This document shows, piece after piece, positions 1 to 8,543 of a DNA stretch of 58,227 nucleotides (positions are counted from its first letter, which is position 1; every line of letters begins with the position of its first letter). Source of the DNA: Candidatus Latescibacterota bacterium (lineage in GTDB: Bacteria; Latescibacterota; UBA2968; UBA8231); contig SLHA01000096.1 of assembly GCA_007136405.1 (NCBI GenBank), positions 1 to 58,227 on the forward strand. The letters are read 5' to 3'. The notes under the pieces are model-generated. The model was given only the letters and a program-made list of their open reading frames with translations. It did no database searches and was not told the origin of the DNA. Made by a program: the position numbers and the translations under genes.

Positions 1-976
1 CAAGGGTGACCTGTACCAGCTGCCACGGGGCGCCACCCCGGTCGATTTCGCCTTCGTCGTGCACACGGATGTGGGCTTGCATTGCACCGGGGCCAAGGTG
101 AACAACCAGATCGTACCGCTCAACGCCGAACTCAGAAGCGGCGATACCGTCCAGATCCTCACCTCGCCAGGACAGAAGCCCAACCAGTCCTGGCTGGATT
201 TCGTGCAGACCACCAAGGCACGGCAGCGCATTCGCCGGGCTTTGAAGGAAGAACACCACGAGCAGAGCATGCGCCTTGGCCAGAGCATGCTGGAGCGCGA
301 GATCAAGCGGTTCAGAAACACCTCGCGGGTCATGGAGCTGGAAGATGCGGCGTCGGAGTTCGGCCTGCGGGACACCGACGAATTGTATGCCGCCGTGGGC
401 AGCGGCGACCTCTCGGTGACCCGGGTAATCAACAGGCTGTACCCGCATCGTCAGCGCCGTAAGCCGCGAAGTCAGCTGCATGACCGTCGCGGCATCACCA
501 TACAGGGGCTTTCCGACTTGATGATCAGCTTCGGCAAGTGCTGCAATCCAATCGCCGGAGACCCGATCATCGGCCTGGTCACCCGGGGGCGCGGCATCAC
601 GGTCCACCGGACAGACTGCCCCAATATCGCGGACATCAGCGACGATCCCGAGCGCATGTTTCCGGTTCAGTGGGATCTGCAGGAAGATCAGTCTTTCACC
701 GTGCAACTGCGAACCCGCGGCCTGGACCGCAAATACCTGTTGTCGGATATTACCCGCGCCATCAGCGACACGGGCACCAACATACGCGGCTCCACCACGC
801 TGACGCGCGGCACTATGGCCGAGCAGGCGTTCTGGATCGACGTGCGCGACATCCAGCAACTGCGGACCATTCTGGCCCGGTTGCAGGACGTGGAGGGTGT
901 GCTCGAGGTGCAGCGGATGAACGAGCCGGCCCCGTTGCCGGAAGAAGATACGAACGGACAGCCGGGCAACGAATGA
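1..976 (+). CDS. RelA/SpoT-family (p)ppGpp synthetase/hydrolase, C-terminal part (5' end outside window)
   Basis: The reading frame is open from base 2, so the start lies upstream of the window. What remains is the regulatory C-terminal half of a long Rel protein. It opens in the TGS domain (LPRGATPVDFAF). A helical segment follows, then a zinc-finger/CC-type region around GKCCNPIAGDPIIG and GRGITVHRTDCPNI, and finally an ACT domain that ends in a conserved VEGVLEVQRM-like strand. Enzymes of this family make and degrade (p)ppGpp in the stringent response, and this half senses ribosome and amino-acid status. The catalytic hydrolase and synthetase domains are not visible, so RelA, SpoT and bifunctional Rel cannot be told apart. 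hisC follows closely. Confidence 0.95.
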   Translation, partial: KGDLYQLPRGATPVDFAFVVHTDVGLHCTGAKVNNQIVPLNAELRSGDTVQILTSPGQKPNQSWLDFVQTTKARQRIRRALKEEHHEQSMRLGQSMLEREIKRFRNTSRVMELEDAASEFGLRDTDELYAAVGSGDLSVTRVINRLYPHRQRRKPRSQLHDRRGITIQGLSDLMISFGKCCNPIAGDPIIGLVTRGRGITVHRTDCPNIADISDDPERMFPVQWDLQEDQSFTVQLRTRGLDRKYLLSDITRAISDTGTNIRGSTTLTRGTMAEQAFWIDVRDIQQLRTILARLQDVEGVLEVQRMNEPAPLPEEDTNGQPGNE

Positions 977-1029
977 GCGGGCCGGCAGTGGTCCCGCAGC
1001 ATGAAACCGGGGATAGAGGAGACAAACCC

Positions 1030-2106
1030 ATGCCTTGTCCGCCAATGGGCCTTGTCCGGCCCTGTATCGCGGCCATGAAGGGCTACGTACCGGGTGAACA
1101 GCCCACCGAAGCCAACTACATCAAGCTGAATACGAACGAACACCCCTGTCCTCCGCCGGAACAGGTATTGAGCCGCCTGCGTTCAGCCTGCACTGGCGAC
1201 CTGCGTCTTTATCCGGATTCAGGAGCCACGGGTGTACGCAAGCGTCTGGCCCGCCTTTTCGGCGTGGCACCGGAGCAGACCATCGTCGGCAATGGCTCCG
1301 ACGAACTGCTCAGCATCATCCTGCGCACGTTCATCGGACCCGGTCAGCGCGTTGCGTATCCCGTACCTACCTACAGCTATTACCAGCAACTCGTGCAGAT
1401 CCAGGATGGCCAGATCCACACGGTGGATTATCCGGACACCTACGCGCTGCCGCAGGCACTCGCCGATGCCGCGGCTCGAGTCACTCTGCTGGCCAACCCC
1501 AACTCACCTTCCGGCACCCTCGTACCCCTGCATCAGATCCAGGATCTGGCCACCCGCACAAACGGCATCCTGGTGCTTGACGAGGCGTACGTGGACTTTG
1601 CCGACGGCGGTGCCGTGGAGCTTGTCCAGCACCATCCCCACGTCATCGTCATCCGCACCATGTCCAAGTCCTTCTCGCTGGCCGGCATTCGATTGGGCTT
1701 CGGCTTTGCCGCCCCCGAAGTCATCGCTCAGCTGTGGAAGATCAAAGACCACTACAACATCAACCGCCTGAGCCTGGTGGCCGCGGAAGCCGCTCTGGAC
1801 CACATCCACATCATGCGGCAGAATGCCCGACAGATCTGTTGCACGCGCGACCGTCTTGCCGCCGCGCTGCGCGAGATGGGCTTTCACGTGTGGGATTCGC
1901 ACGCCAACTTCGTCCTGGCGCGGCGCCAGTGGCCCGCCGCCGCTGACCTTTACCAGGAGCTCAAGCGCCGGCGTATCCTCGTCCGTTATTTCGACGAACC
2001 CCGTCTGCGCGACTGCCTGCGCATCACCGTAGGCACCGACGCCCAGATCACCCGACTGATCGACACCCTGCAGGACATACTGAGCTCTCAGGTCTGTTGC
2101 CGGTAG
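1030..2106 (+). CDS. hisC: Histidinol-phosphate aminotransferase
   Basis: This is a 358-residue class I/II PLP aminotransferase that converts imidazole acetol phosphate to histidinol phosphate in histidine synthesis. Visible landmarks are IKLNTNEHP near the N terminus, NPNSPSGT (about 157-164), DEAYVDF (about 184-190) and the PLP-lysine motif RTMSKSFSLAG with Lys213. The ATG at 1030 has an AGAGGAGA Shine-Dalgarno sequence 7 bases upstream. An in-frame ATG at 973 overlaps the preceding stop (ATGA) and would add 19 residues that match nothing in the family. It stands alone here, not in a his operon. Its last 19 bases overlap the convergent DUF2802 gene. Confidence 0.95.
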   Translation: MPCPPMGLVRPCIAAMKGYVPGEQPTEANYIKLNTNEHPCPPPEQVLSRLRSACTGDLRLYPDSGATGVRKRLARLFGVAPEQTIVGNGSDELLSIILRTFIGPGQRVAYPVPTYSYYQQLVQIQDGQIHTVDYPDTYALPQALADAAARVTLLANPNSPSGTLVPLHQIQDLATRTNGILVLDEAYVDFADGGAVELVQHHPHVIVIRTMSKSFSLAGIRLGFGFAAPEVIAQLWKIKDHYNINRLSLVAAEAALDHIHIMRQNARQICCTRDRLAAALREMGFHVWDSHANFVLARRQWPAAADLYQELKRRRILVRYFDEPRLRDCLRITVGTDAQITRLIDTLQDILSSQVCCR

Positions 2107-2510
2107 CGCTGGATTCGCCCCATCAGCTCCACCTCGGCCATCCCCAGACCCAGGTGCCGCGCCACCGCCGCCGCTGGTTCGCCCTGACCGAGCCGTCGCC
2201 ACGCCTGCTGGTAGCGATCATCGCCTGCGCTTTTGCCGCTCCCGGACGACGGCCGGGATTCCGCTCGCCGGACTGCCGGATCACCCTCTGCCGGACCGGT
2301 CGCGGTCTTACGCTCCAACCTGCCGCAAGCGGTTTCCAGGCGCACCTGCAGGCGCTCCAGCCGCCGCGACTGTGCCTCCAACTCCTTCAGCTGGACGCCC
2401 AGCTCTACACGCTGGACACGGAGCAGAGCCCGCATCCAAAGCGCCAATCCGCCCGCCAGACAGAGGAATAGCGCATCCACCAACACCAGCTGCCAGAGAT
2501 CACTGCGCAT
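2088..2510 (-). CDS. DUF2802-type membrane-anchored protein at the end of the flagellar run
   Basis: This is a 140-residue protein with one N-terminal membrane helix (about residues 7-28). A coiled-coil stretch rich in Leu, Arg, Gln and Glu follows, then a variable linker. The C-terminal helix-turn-helix-like motif (RLGQGEPAAAVARHLGLGMAEVEL) is characteristic of DUF2802. Members of this family are repeatedly found near fliA/flhG in flagellar loci, but no function is established. Its ATG lies inside the last codons of the histidine kinase gene (11-base overlap), which points to translational coupling. A longer reading frame upstream would run through the kinase and is not used. Confidence 0.7.
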   Translation of the reverse strand: MRSDLWQLVLVDALFLCLAGGLALWMRALLRVQRVELGVQLKELEAQSRRLERLQVRLETACGRLERKTATGPAEGDPAVRRAESRPSSGSGKSAGDDRYQQAWRRLGQGEPAAAVARHLGLGMAEVELMGRIQRYRQQT

Positions 2511-4011
2511 CGTTTGGCGGTCTTTCCATGGCCTGTTCCACGGGCAGGCGTATGATGAACGTGGCACCGCGACCTGGCTCGCTCTCTACCGTAATAGTGC
2601 CGCGGTGCATCTCGATGATCCCGTAGCTGACGGAAAGCCCCAGACCGGTACCTCCCGCATCTCCGCGTGTGGTAAAAAAGGGCTCGAAGATCCGCTCCAG
2701 ATGCTCTGGTGCAATGCCCACCCCGTCATCGGCGCAACGGATCTCGATCATGCCCTGCGCATCCACATGGGCACCGATCTCCAGTTTGCCACCGCCAGGC
2801 ATGGCATTCTGGGCATTGATGAGCAAATTGATGAAAACCTGCTCGAGTTCACCCATGTTGCCGTAGAGGAGCGGTAGGTCCGGATCGCATCGAATGGAGG
2901 CGACGATCCGCTGCTTGTCCAGCTGGTGCTTGATGAGCGCGTAGGCCTGTTGCAGAGCTTCTGCGATATCCACCGCGCCCCAGTCCTGTTCGCGTAGATT
3001 GTGACCGGCGAAACCCAGCAGCGCACTGATGATTCGAGAGATCCGCTTGACATTGGTTTCGATGAGACGGAGCCCTTCCAGTAATTGAAGGTCGGCCCGA
3101 TTCTGCAGCATCATCAACTGCACCCGGCTGAGAATGATCTGCAACGGATTGTTGACCTCGTGCGCCACGCCTCCCGCCAGCTCGCCCACAGCCGCCAGCT
3201 TGGACGACAGTATGGTCTGACTCTGCGACTCCTTCAGACGCTGGTGCGTGTCATCCAGATCGTTGTACAGCCGCGCGTTGTCGATGGCTATAGCCGTCTG
3301 GTTGGCCAGCACTCCCAGCAGGTCGATCTGTCCCGCGGTGAACTCGTCTTTGGCCCGGACACTGTGCAGGACGTACAAGCCCAGGTCTCTGCCCCGCACA
3401 CGCAACGGAATGATCACGAAGCTGTATTCCGCCACGCCGGGCTGGGCGACCGTCCCCATGTCCTCGATGACCACGGGATGCCCTTCACGCACCACCCAGT
3501 CGATGATTCCATCCTCCAACAGGCTGAAAACCAGTTCCTTCAGCCCTTCTCCTCCCTGCATAGCCACCGGACGAAGGTCGTCATGATCGCCGTGCCACAG
3601 GAAGACACCGCAACTGTCATAGGCCAGCACCCTGCCTGACAGCTTCATCAGAGCGCCCATGATGTCTTGTGGATCGAAGCTGGAGCTGATGGTGTCCGAC
3701 AGTTCGTTCAGGTCGAGCAGTTCATCCATGGAGGCACGCAACTCGACATATTCACGGCGTTCCCGTTGCAGGCGCTGCCGCAACTGTCCGTTCTCCGTTT
3801 CCAGTGCCTGCATCTGCACAGTGCCTTCCTTCAGGGTCTCGGTCAAGGCGTCGATGCAGGTTCCCAGCTCCCATGCAGCGTCCGGATCGTGGCGGCCATG
3901 CAGTCTGTCCAGCAGTTCCCGTATCCGCTGCCCGGCCGGTGGTTCGGGCTGGGGTGTCCCGGGTTCCGGTCGTTGGGCGGATGCCGCCATGGGCCGCGCC
4001 GGATCTGGCAT
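2500..4011 (-). CDS. Cytoplasmic GAF-domain sensor histidine kinase, probably a flagellar regulator
   Basis: This is a 503-residue kinase with no membrane segment. Order: a low-complexity N terminus; a coiled coil (about 55-100); a GAF domain (about 110-250); a HisKA dimerisation helix with phospho-acceptor His284 in GVAHEVNNPL; and a HATPase_c domain. The latter has an N-box (FINLLINAQNAM), a G1 box (DDGVGIAPEHLERIFEPFF) and a G2 box (GGTGLGLSVSYG). The ATG at 4011 is chosen over one at 4041 because AGAGGAGG lies at ideal spacing. Lying in the run that carries fliA, it resembles FlgS/FlrB-type kinases that feed a sigma-54 activator. No response regulator is encoded in the window, so the partner is unknown. 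Confidence 0.85.
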   Translation of the reverse strand: MPDPARPMAASAQRPEPGTPQPEPPAGQRIRELLDRLHGRHDPDAAWELGTCIDALTETLKEGTVQMQALETENGQLRQRLQRERREYVELRASMDELLDLNELSDTISSSFDPQDIMGALMKLSGRVLAYDSCGVFLWHGDHDDLRPVAMQGGEGLKELVFSLLEDGIIDWVVREGHPVVIEDMGTVAQPGVAEYSFVIIPLRVRGRDLGLYVLHSVRAKDEFTAGQIDLLGVLANQTAIAIDNARLYNDLDDTHQRLKESQSQTILSSKLAAVGELAGGVAHEVNNPLQIILSRVQLMMLQNRADLQLLEGLRLIETNVKRISRIISALLGFAGHNLREQDWGAVDIAEALQQAYALIKHQLDKQRIVASIRCDPDLPLLYGNMGELEQVFINLLINAQNAMPGGGKLEIGAHVDAQGMIEIRCADDGVGIAPEHLERIFEPFFTTRGDAGGTGLGLSVSYGIIEMHRGTITVESEPGRGATFIIRLPVEQAMERPPNDAQ

Positions 4012-4037
4012 AACACATCCTCCTCTGGCGGACGGCG

Positions 4038-5021
4038 TCAAGCCGTACCTTCTTCCTTGCCGATCTTCACGGCACCATCTTCCGGATCCCCGCGAACGAT
4101 GCTGGTGAAGGCGTCGGCCTTCTCCATCTCCTGCTGCAGCTGATCACCGTACCGGAAAATCCGTCGCAGTGCCGCCCGTGGTTCTTCGTGCATACCAAAA
4201 GCACGCAGCGCGGCAGGATCGAGCTTGGGCATAGCGCGGCCGCCGCCGTCGCCGATGCTCTGGCGCCGGCACAGAAAATCCGCCAGATGGATGAGTGCCG
4301 GCAGTTCGGCACCACGCTCCAGACGTCCCGGAGCGTGGTGATAGCCGATGGCTTCGACCAGCTGCCTGGGCAGATTCCACTTCTCCGCCAGCCAGTTACC
4401 GATCTCCGCGTGGGTCAGGCCCAGAACCTGTTGTTCCGCCTCCCCGATGTATACCCCGTCTTCGCGAACGATGGTCATGATCCGGAAGAACTCATCCGGG
4501 AAGTACTGGCTCAGAATGAGTTTACCGATGTCATGCAGGATGCCGGCGGCAAACGCTTCTCCCCGAACGCGATAGCGGGTCTTTCCGGCGAGCAGGCTGG
4601 CCCCCACGCCGCAGGCGATGGAATGCTCCCAGAACTGCTGCCGGTCGAACGCGGCGTCTTTGCCGCTGCCGCCGAATCTCTCCAATACGGATACACTCAG
4701 GCCGAGACTCTTCACCGTCTCGAAGCCCAGAACCACGACGGCGTGGTTGACGGTGGAGATCTTTCGCGGAAAACCGTAGAACGCACTGTTGGCCAGTTTG
4801 AGTATTTTGGCGGTCAGGGCCTGATCCGTCGCGATCAGACGGGCAACATCCCGGGCCGAGGTGTTGGGGTTGTCGATCAACCCGATCATCTGGGTGATGA
4901 CGGTCGGCAGGGTGGGCAGGCCGATGATGCTCTGCGTGATCTTCTTGATGCGCTGGTGGTTGCGTTCGTTCACGACGAACCTCTCGTACTCATGCCCGGC
5001 TCCAGCTGCTTGCTCGCCCAC
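4038..5021 (-). CDS. HDOD-domain signalling protein
   Basis: This 327-residue protein has an HDOD domain covering roughly residues 25-225. Typical features are the opening IIGLPTLPTVITQMIGLIDN, the segment IATDQALTAKILKLANSAFYG, the HAVVVLGFETVKSL helix, and AGILHDIGKLILSQYFP with GLTHAEIGNWLAEKWNLP. HDOD proteins are degenerate relatives of HD-GYP phosphodiesterases and usually act in signalling and motility control, with no proven enzymatic activity. The start is a GTG nine bases after the previous stop, behind a GAGG. The gene sits between a small flagellar-locus gene and the histidine kinase, so a role in the same regulatory branch is inferred. Confidence 0.85.
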   Translation of the reverse strand: MGEQAAGAGHEYERFVVNERNHQRIKKITQSIIGLPTLPTVITQMIGLIDNPNTSARDVARLIATDQALTAKILKLANSAFYGFPRKISTVNHAVVVLGFETVKSLGLSVSVLERFGGSGKDAAFDRQQFWEHSIACGVGASLLAGKTRYRVRGEAFAAGILHDIGKLILSQYFPDEFFRIMTIVREDGVYIGEAEQQVLGLTHAEIGNWLAEKWNLPRQLVEAIGYHHAPGRLERGAELPALIHLADFLCRRQSIGDGGGRAMPKLDPAALRAFGMHEEPRAALRRIFRYGDQLQQEMEKADAFTSIVRGDPEDGAVKIGKEEGTA

Positions 5022-5030
5022 CGGCGAGCC

Positions 5031-5360
5031 TCAGGCCACGATATCGATGTGGGCATCGCTGGTATCACCGTCCGTCACGGAGTTGGATGCCGACGCAGCC
5101 GGCGCAGCCATCCGGTCCCCGTCCCGGCGACGGCGCCCATACCGCTGTTCCTGCCTTTGCCGGCGAGCCTCCGGATTGATGCGGGCACCGCTGGCTTCTG
5201 CGGCAGGCGTGGAGCGCAGCCGATCCAGCAACTGCTGCCGCCGGCCTTCTTGGGCAGCTTGCTGCAGGGCTGCTACGGAAGCGTTCTGCTGTACCTGCTG
5301 CAGCCGGCCAACCAGTGGTGCCTTGCTCAGGTTGTCCTGCAGGTCGATGGGCCTGACCAT
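5031..5360 (-). CDS. Small uncharacterised flagellar-locus protein
   Basis: This is a 109-residue hydrophilic protein without signal peptide or membrane helix. It begins MVRPIDLQDNLSKAPLVGRL, continues with a Gln/Arg/Ala-rich, probably coiled-coil middle, and ends with the short hydrophobic motif HIDIVA. Small proteins with a similar head and tail occur just downstream of fliA in other flagellated phyla, but I cannot name a characterised member. It is co-oriented with fliA (77-base gap) and the HDOD gene (9-base gap). Codon use and frame integrity support a real gene. Confidence 0.65.
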   Translation of the reverse strand: MVRPIDLQDNLSKAPLVGRLQQVQQNASVAALQQAAQEGRRQQLLDRLRSTPAAEASGARINPEARRQRQEQRYGRRRRDGDRMAAPAASASNSVTDGDTSDAHIDIVA

Positions 5361-5437
5361 GAGCTGTACCTACCTGTACTTACATCAGTTTGACCGCATG
5401 CGACGATCGAAAACCGGTGCCGCGACCGGACCACCAC

Positions 5438-6232
5438 TCAGCCCAGGAAACGCTTGCGCAGTTTGGCCCGAAGACTCAGAACCGCCTTGGTGTGCAGCTG
5501 GGAGACGCGAGATTCGGAGAGTTCGAGAACCTGGCCGATCTCCCTGAGCGTCAACTCTTCGTAGTAGTACAGGGCCACCACCAGGCGCTCCTGCTCCGTC
5601 AGCGCACCGAGAGAATCCGCAAGCATATCGCGCATCTCCTGGCGCTCCAGGTCGGCCAGCGCACTGGGCTGGTCATGGGCGCGCAGCGTATCCAGCAGAG
5701 GCACCGGCTTGTCGTCGTCCATGCCGCCATTGACCTCATCAAGCGATAACAAGGCTGCTGAGCTGACGTCATCGATCATCCGGTAGTATTCCTGCAGTTC
5801 AACACCCAACCCGGCCGCCAGCTCGATCTCCGTGGGCGTGCGCCCCAGTTCCGCCTCCAGCTTGCCGATTGCGGCCTCGATATCCCGGGCCCTGGCCCGG
5901 GTACTGCGCGGCACCCAGTCCATGCCGCGAAGCTCATCCAGAATGGCTCCGCGTATGCGCAGGGAAGCATAGGTCTGGAATTTGACGCCTTTGTGCTTGT
6001 CGAAGTGGTGGTATGCGTCGATCAGCCCCACCACGCCGGCATTGATGAGATCGTCCATCTCTACGGAACGCGGCAGGCCGATAGCCAGCCGGCCAGCGAT
6101 ATATTTGACCAGAGGCAGGCATTCCACCAGTTGAGATTCGCGCTGCCCCCCACCTTGACGCCCAATGGGCTGCTTCTTCTGCCTGCCGTACCGGTGGGTA
6201 GCTTGGTTGGCGGTAGTCCTGTTGCCGCTCAT
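5438..6232 (-). CDS. fliA: Flagellar RNA polymerase sigma factor sigma-28 (FliA/WhiG type)
   Basis: The protein has 264 residues, the usual length for FliA. Region 2 is clear: LVKYIAGRLAIGLPRSVEMDDLINAGVVGLIDAYHHFD, then KFQTYASLRIRGAILDELR. Region 3 (TPTEIELAAGLGVELQEYYRM) and region 4 with its helix-turn-helix (LTLREIGQVLELSESRVSQLHTKAVLSLR) follow. It directs late flagellar and chemotaxis transcription and is normally held by FlgM, which is not in the window. The gene follows flhG by 50 bases at the end of the run that starts at fliO. This fits a hierarchy in which a sigma-54-dependent middle class includes fliA. Confidence 0.95.
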   Translation of the reverse strand: MSGNRTTANQATHRYGRQKKQPIGRQGGGQRESQLVECLPLVKYIAGRLAIGLPRSVEMDDLINAGVVGLIDAYHHFDKHKGVKFQTYASLRIRGAILDELRGMDWVPRSTRARARDIEAAIGKLEAELGRTPTEIELAAGLGVELQEYYRMIDDVSSAALLSLDEVNGGMDDDKPVPLLDTLRAHDQPSALADLERQEMRDMLADSLGALTEQERLVVALYYYEELTLREIGQVLELSESRVSQLHTKAVLSLRAKLRKRFLG

Positions 6233-6282
6233 GGCGACGAACCGACGGTTGTTGTTGGGGATGATTCAGGTGTCACGGCAGC

Positions 6283-7101
6283 TCAAGGAGACCGGTTGAT
6301 GGTGGCTTTGCACGCCAGCAGCCGGGAAAAGAACCCCTCCGGCGCCTCCACGTGCGAACGGCTCTGTTGCAGTACAACGCCCGCGATCTGGGCCAGGGCT
6401 TCGGCAGCGGGCGATGGAGGAACGCTCAGGACCAGGGGGAACTGGTGTTTGACCGACTCACGAACGTAACGATCTAAAGGAATGTATCCGCAGTTGTCAA
6501 TCTGAGCCCCCAGGAATCGGTGCACCAGTTCGGCAAATTTCGTCTGCAACTCGACCGCCTCTTCGTGGTTGTCAGCCATATTGACCACCAGTCCGGCGGT
6601 GCCACGCATCGTGCGTCCGAGCAGCACTTTCAACGTTGCGTAGGCGTCGGCGACAGCCGTGGGCTCCGGCGTCACGACGAGGTAACCGGTATCGGCGGCC
6701 GTCGCGAAATCCAGCACCCGGTCATCCACCCCGGCTCCCGTGTCCACGATGATGTAATCCAGTACGGTCTCCAGCTCGGTCAGTGCCCCCACCGCTGCCG
6801 GCGACACCCGGGCATGCTGCCAGAAACCCGTATCCCCTTCCGTGGACGCACCGATGATCCAGATACCCTCCGGTCCCTCGACCAGGGCATCGGCCACAGC
6901 GCATTCGCCCCGAAGAACGGCTTCCACGGTATGAGCCGCGTCAATGCCCAGCAGAGCGGCCACGTCCCCGAGGCCCAGATCGGCGTCCAGCAGCAGTACC
7001 CTGCGTCCGGCGCGCCCCAGGGCCACCGCCAGATTCGCTGCCACCAGACTCTTCCCGACACCGCCCTTGCCGCTGGTGATGGCGATACTGTATACCCCCA
7101 T
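6283..7101 (-). CDS. flhG: MinD/ParA-like flagellar number regulator
   Basis: The protein has 272 residues with the deviant Walker A motif GKGGVGKS at residues 11-18, a LLLDADLGLGDVAALLGI segment and DYIIVDTGAGVDD as the Walker B/switch region. It is the FlhG (FleN/YlxH) ATPase that partners the GTPase FlhF to set flagellar number and place. A strong GGGAGG ribosome-binding site lies before the ATG, five bases after flhF. The C-terminal helix that targets MinD to membranes is not obvious. The pairing with FlhF suggests polar or otherwise position-controlled flagella. Confidence 0.93.
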   Translation of the reverse strand: MGVYSIAITSGKGGVGKSLVAANLAVALGRAGRRVLLLDADLGLGDVAALLGIDAAHTVEAVLRGECAVADALVEGPEGIWIIGASTEGDTGFWQHARVSPAAVGALTELETVLDYIIVDTGAGVDDRVLDFATAADTGYLVVTPEPTAVADAYATLKVLLGRTMRGTAGLVVNMADNHEEAVELQTKFAELVHRFLGAQIDNCGYIPLDRYVRESVKHQFPLVLSVPPSPAAEALAQIAGVVLQQSRSHVEAPEGFFSRLLACKATINRSP

Positions 7102-7106
7102 GCCTC

Positions 7107-8543
7107 TTACCTCCCGGCCCGGTTCACTGCCGCCGATATGCCCAACAGGCGTGCTGCCAGACGGCCACAGTTACCCGCCTCGATGGCACCCGGAACGTCC
7201 GGGCCCGTGGTGAAATAGGAGACGGGCAGCTGGCTTTGCGCGGCTGCGCTCAACACCGCTCCGCTGCGTGCCGTCTCGTCCATCTTGGTGAACAGCAACC
7301 GGCGCTCGCCCAGGATCTCGCTAGCGTCGATCTGGTCCAGCATGTGTTCCAGACTGTTCTTGGCGTCGATCACCACCTGGACCTCCTCGACCTGTGCCGC
7401 AGCGAACAACCGTCGCTGGTCGTCGCGGGTCTGCCGATCATGCGGTCCGCATCCCGCCGCGTCGATCAGCATCAGACGCGCGTCTGCGTGCTCCTCCAGC
7501 GCCGCGGTTATGTCGTCTGCACCGTAAGCAGCCACCAGCGGTATGCCGATGATCCTCGCATAGCCGCGCGCTTGTTCCATGCCGCCAAGGCGCCGGTCAT
7601 CGGCACAGACGATGACGATCCGGGGTCCATGGCGCGCAGCGAACCCAGCGGCGATTTTGGCCATGGCCGTGGTCTTTCCGGCACCCGCCGCACCCCAGAA
7701 TCCAACGATTTTCCGCTGGCGGCCCAGGCGTATATCCCGGCATGCGGGCATCTGCCGCGCAATACAGCCTGCAGCCCGCTCCACGGTCCGGATACGATCC
7801 TCCAGCGCCTTGCCACTCATTTCCCGGCTGAGTTGCGCGGTTACGGCATCGACCAGCTCGCCTCTCAGGCCCACGTGGAGCAGGCGCTCGCGCAGACTGA
7901 TCAGGCCCTCGGGAACGTGTGGCTGGTGGCGTTCCTGCCGACGCTCCAGGCGTTGCAGCGTAGCATGCACCCGGCGCAATTCTTCGGCAACCATCTCCAT
8001 GGCAGGCGCGGAGACTGCCGCAACGGTACCTTTGGGACCATGCGCGGCGGCGCCGTCTTCGCCTCGGTTGGACGAAGGCGCGTCCGGCCCTGCGTTCATG
8101 AAGCGATCGGCCGCTGCCGTCTCTGGATCCGCAGACAGTCGAAGAGGTGGCACCGGTATCCGCGGCGGCTGGACGCCGTACCGCTGGGAGACCAGATCGC
8201 CAACCCTCCGCTGCCCGGCGCCATGCCCGCGGGTACGGACAGGCGATCCTTCCTGTGCGGCCTGGTCCCGACCCGCTCCAATGGAAAGAGTCCTAGCTCC
8301 GGCCGATTCAGCATCTTTCCCGGGATTCCCTTCCCCGGTGAAGCCTGAACCGGCATCCGGGTCCGCCGCAGCATCTGCATCGAAGGCGGCTGTCACCTCG
8401 ACGCGGGCCTGGTCGTCCGGATTGAAGCGGTTGTTTTTGCGGAGCTGCCGGGTGTTCAGTATGACGGCCTGCGCTCCGAGGTCGTCACGCACCTGTTGCA
8501 GAGCTTCCGGCATGCTCCGGGCTACGTATTTCCGGATTCTCAT
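7107..8543 (-). CDS. flhF: Flagellar placement SRP-type GTPase
   Basis: The 478-residue protein has three parts. The N-terminal B domain starts MRIRKYVARSMPEALQQVRDDLGAQAVIL, as in the family. A long, low-complexity linker covers about residues 45-190. The SRP-like NG GTPase has its P-loop at GAAGAGKTTAMAK (about residue 285) and a DxxG-like LMLIDAAGCG. It recruits early flagellar components to the site of assembly and is controlled by FlhG. The ATG at 8543 is preferred over an upstream TTG because it fits the family N terminus. The first 59 bases overlap the 3' end of flhA in another frame. Confidence 0.93.
   Translation of the reverse strand: MRIRKYVARSMPEALQQVRDDLGAQAVILNTRQLRKNNRFNPDDQARVEVTAAFDADAAADPDAGSGFTGEGNPGKDAESAGARTLSIGAGRDQAAQEGSPVRTRGHGAGQRRVGDLVSQRYGVQPPRIPVPPLRLSADPETAAADRFMNAGPDAPSSNRGEDGAAAHGPKGTVAAVSAPAMEMVAEELRRVHATLQRLERRQERHQPHVPEGLISLRERLLHVGLRGELVDAVTAQLSREMSGKALEDRIRTVERAAGCIARQMPACRDIRLGRQRKIVGFWGAAGAGKTTAMAKIAAGFAARHGPRIVIVCADDRRLGGMEQARGYARIIGIPLVAAYGADDITAALEEHADARLMLIDAAGCGPHDRQTRDDQRRLFAAAQVEEVQVVIDAKNSLEHMLDQIDASEILGERRLLFTKMDETARSGAVLSAAAQSQLPVSYFTTGPDVPGAIEAGNCGRLAARLLGISAAVNRAGR

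Noticed and set aside
4188..5393. 401-residue plus-strand frame opposite the HDOD gene
   Set aside because: It shadows the HDOD gene and its neighbour and resembles no protein family.
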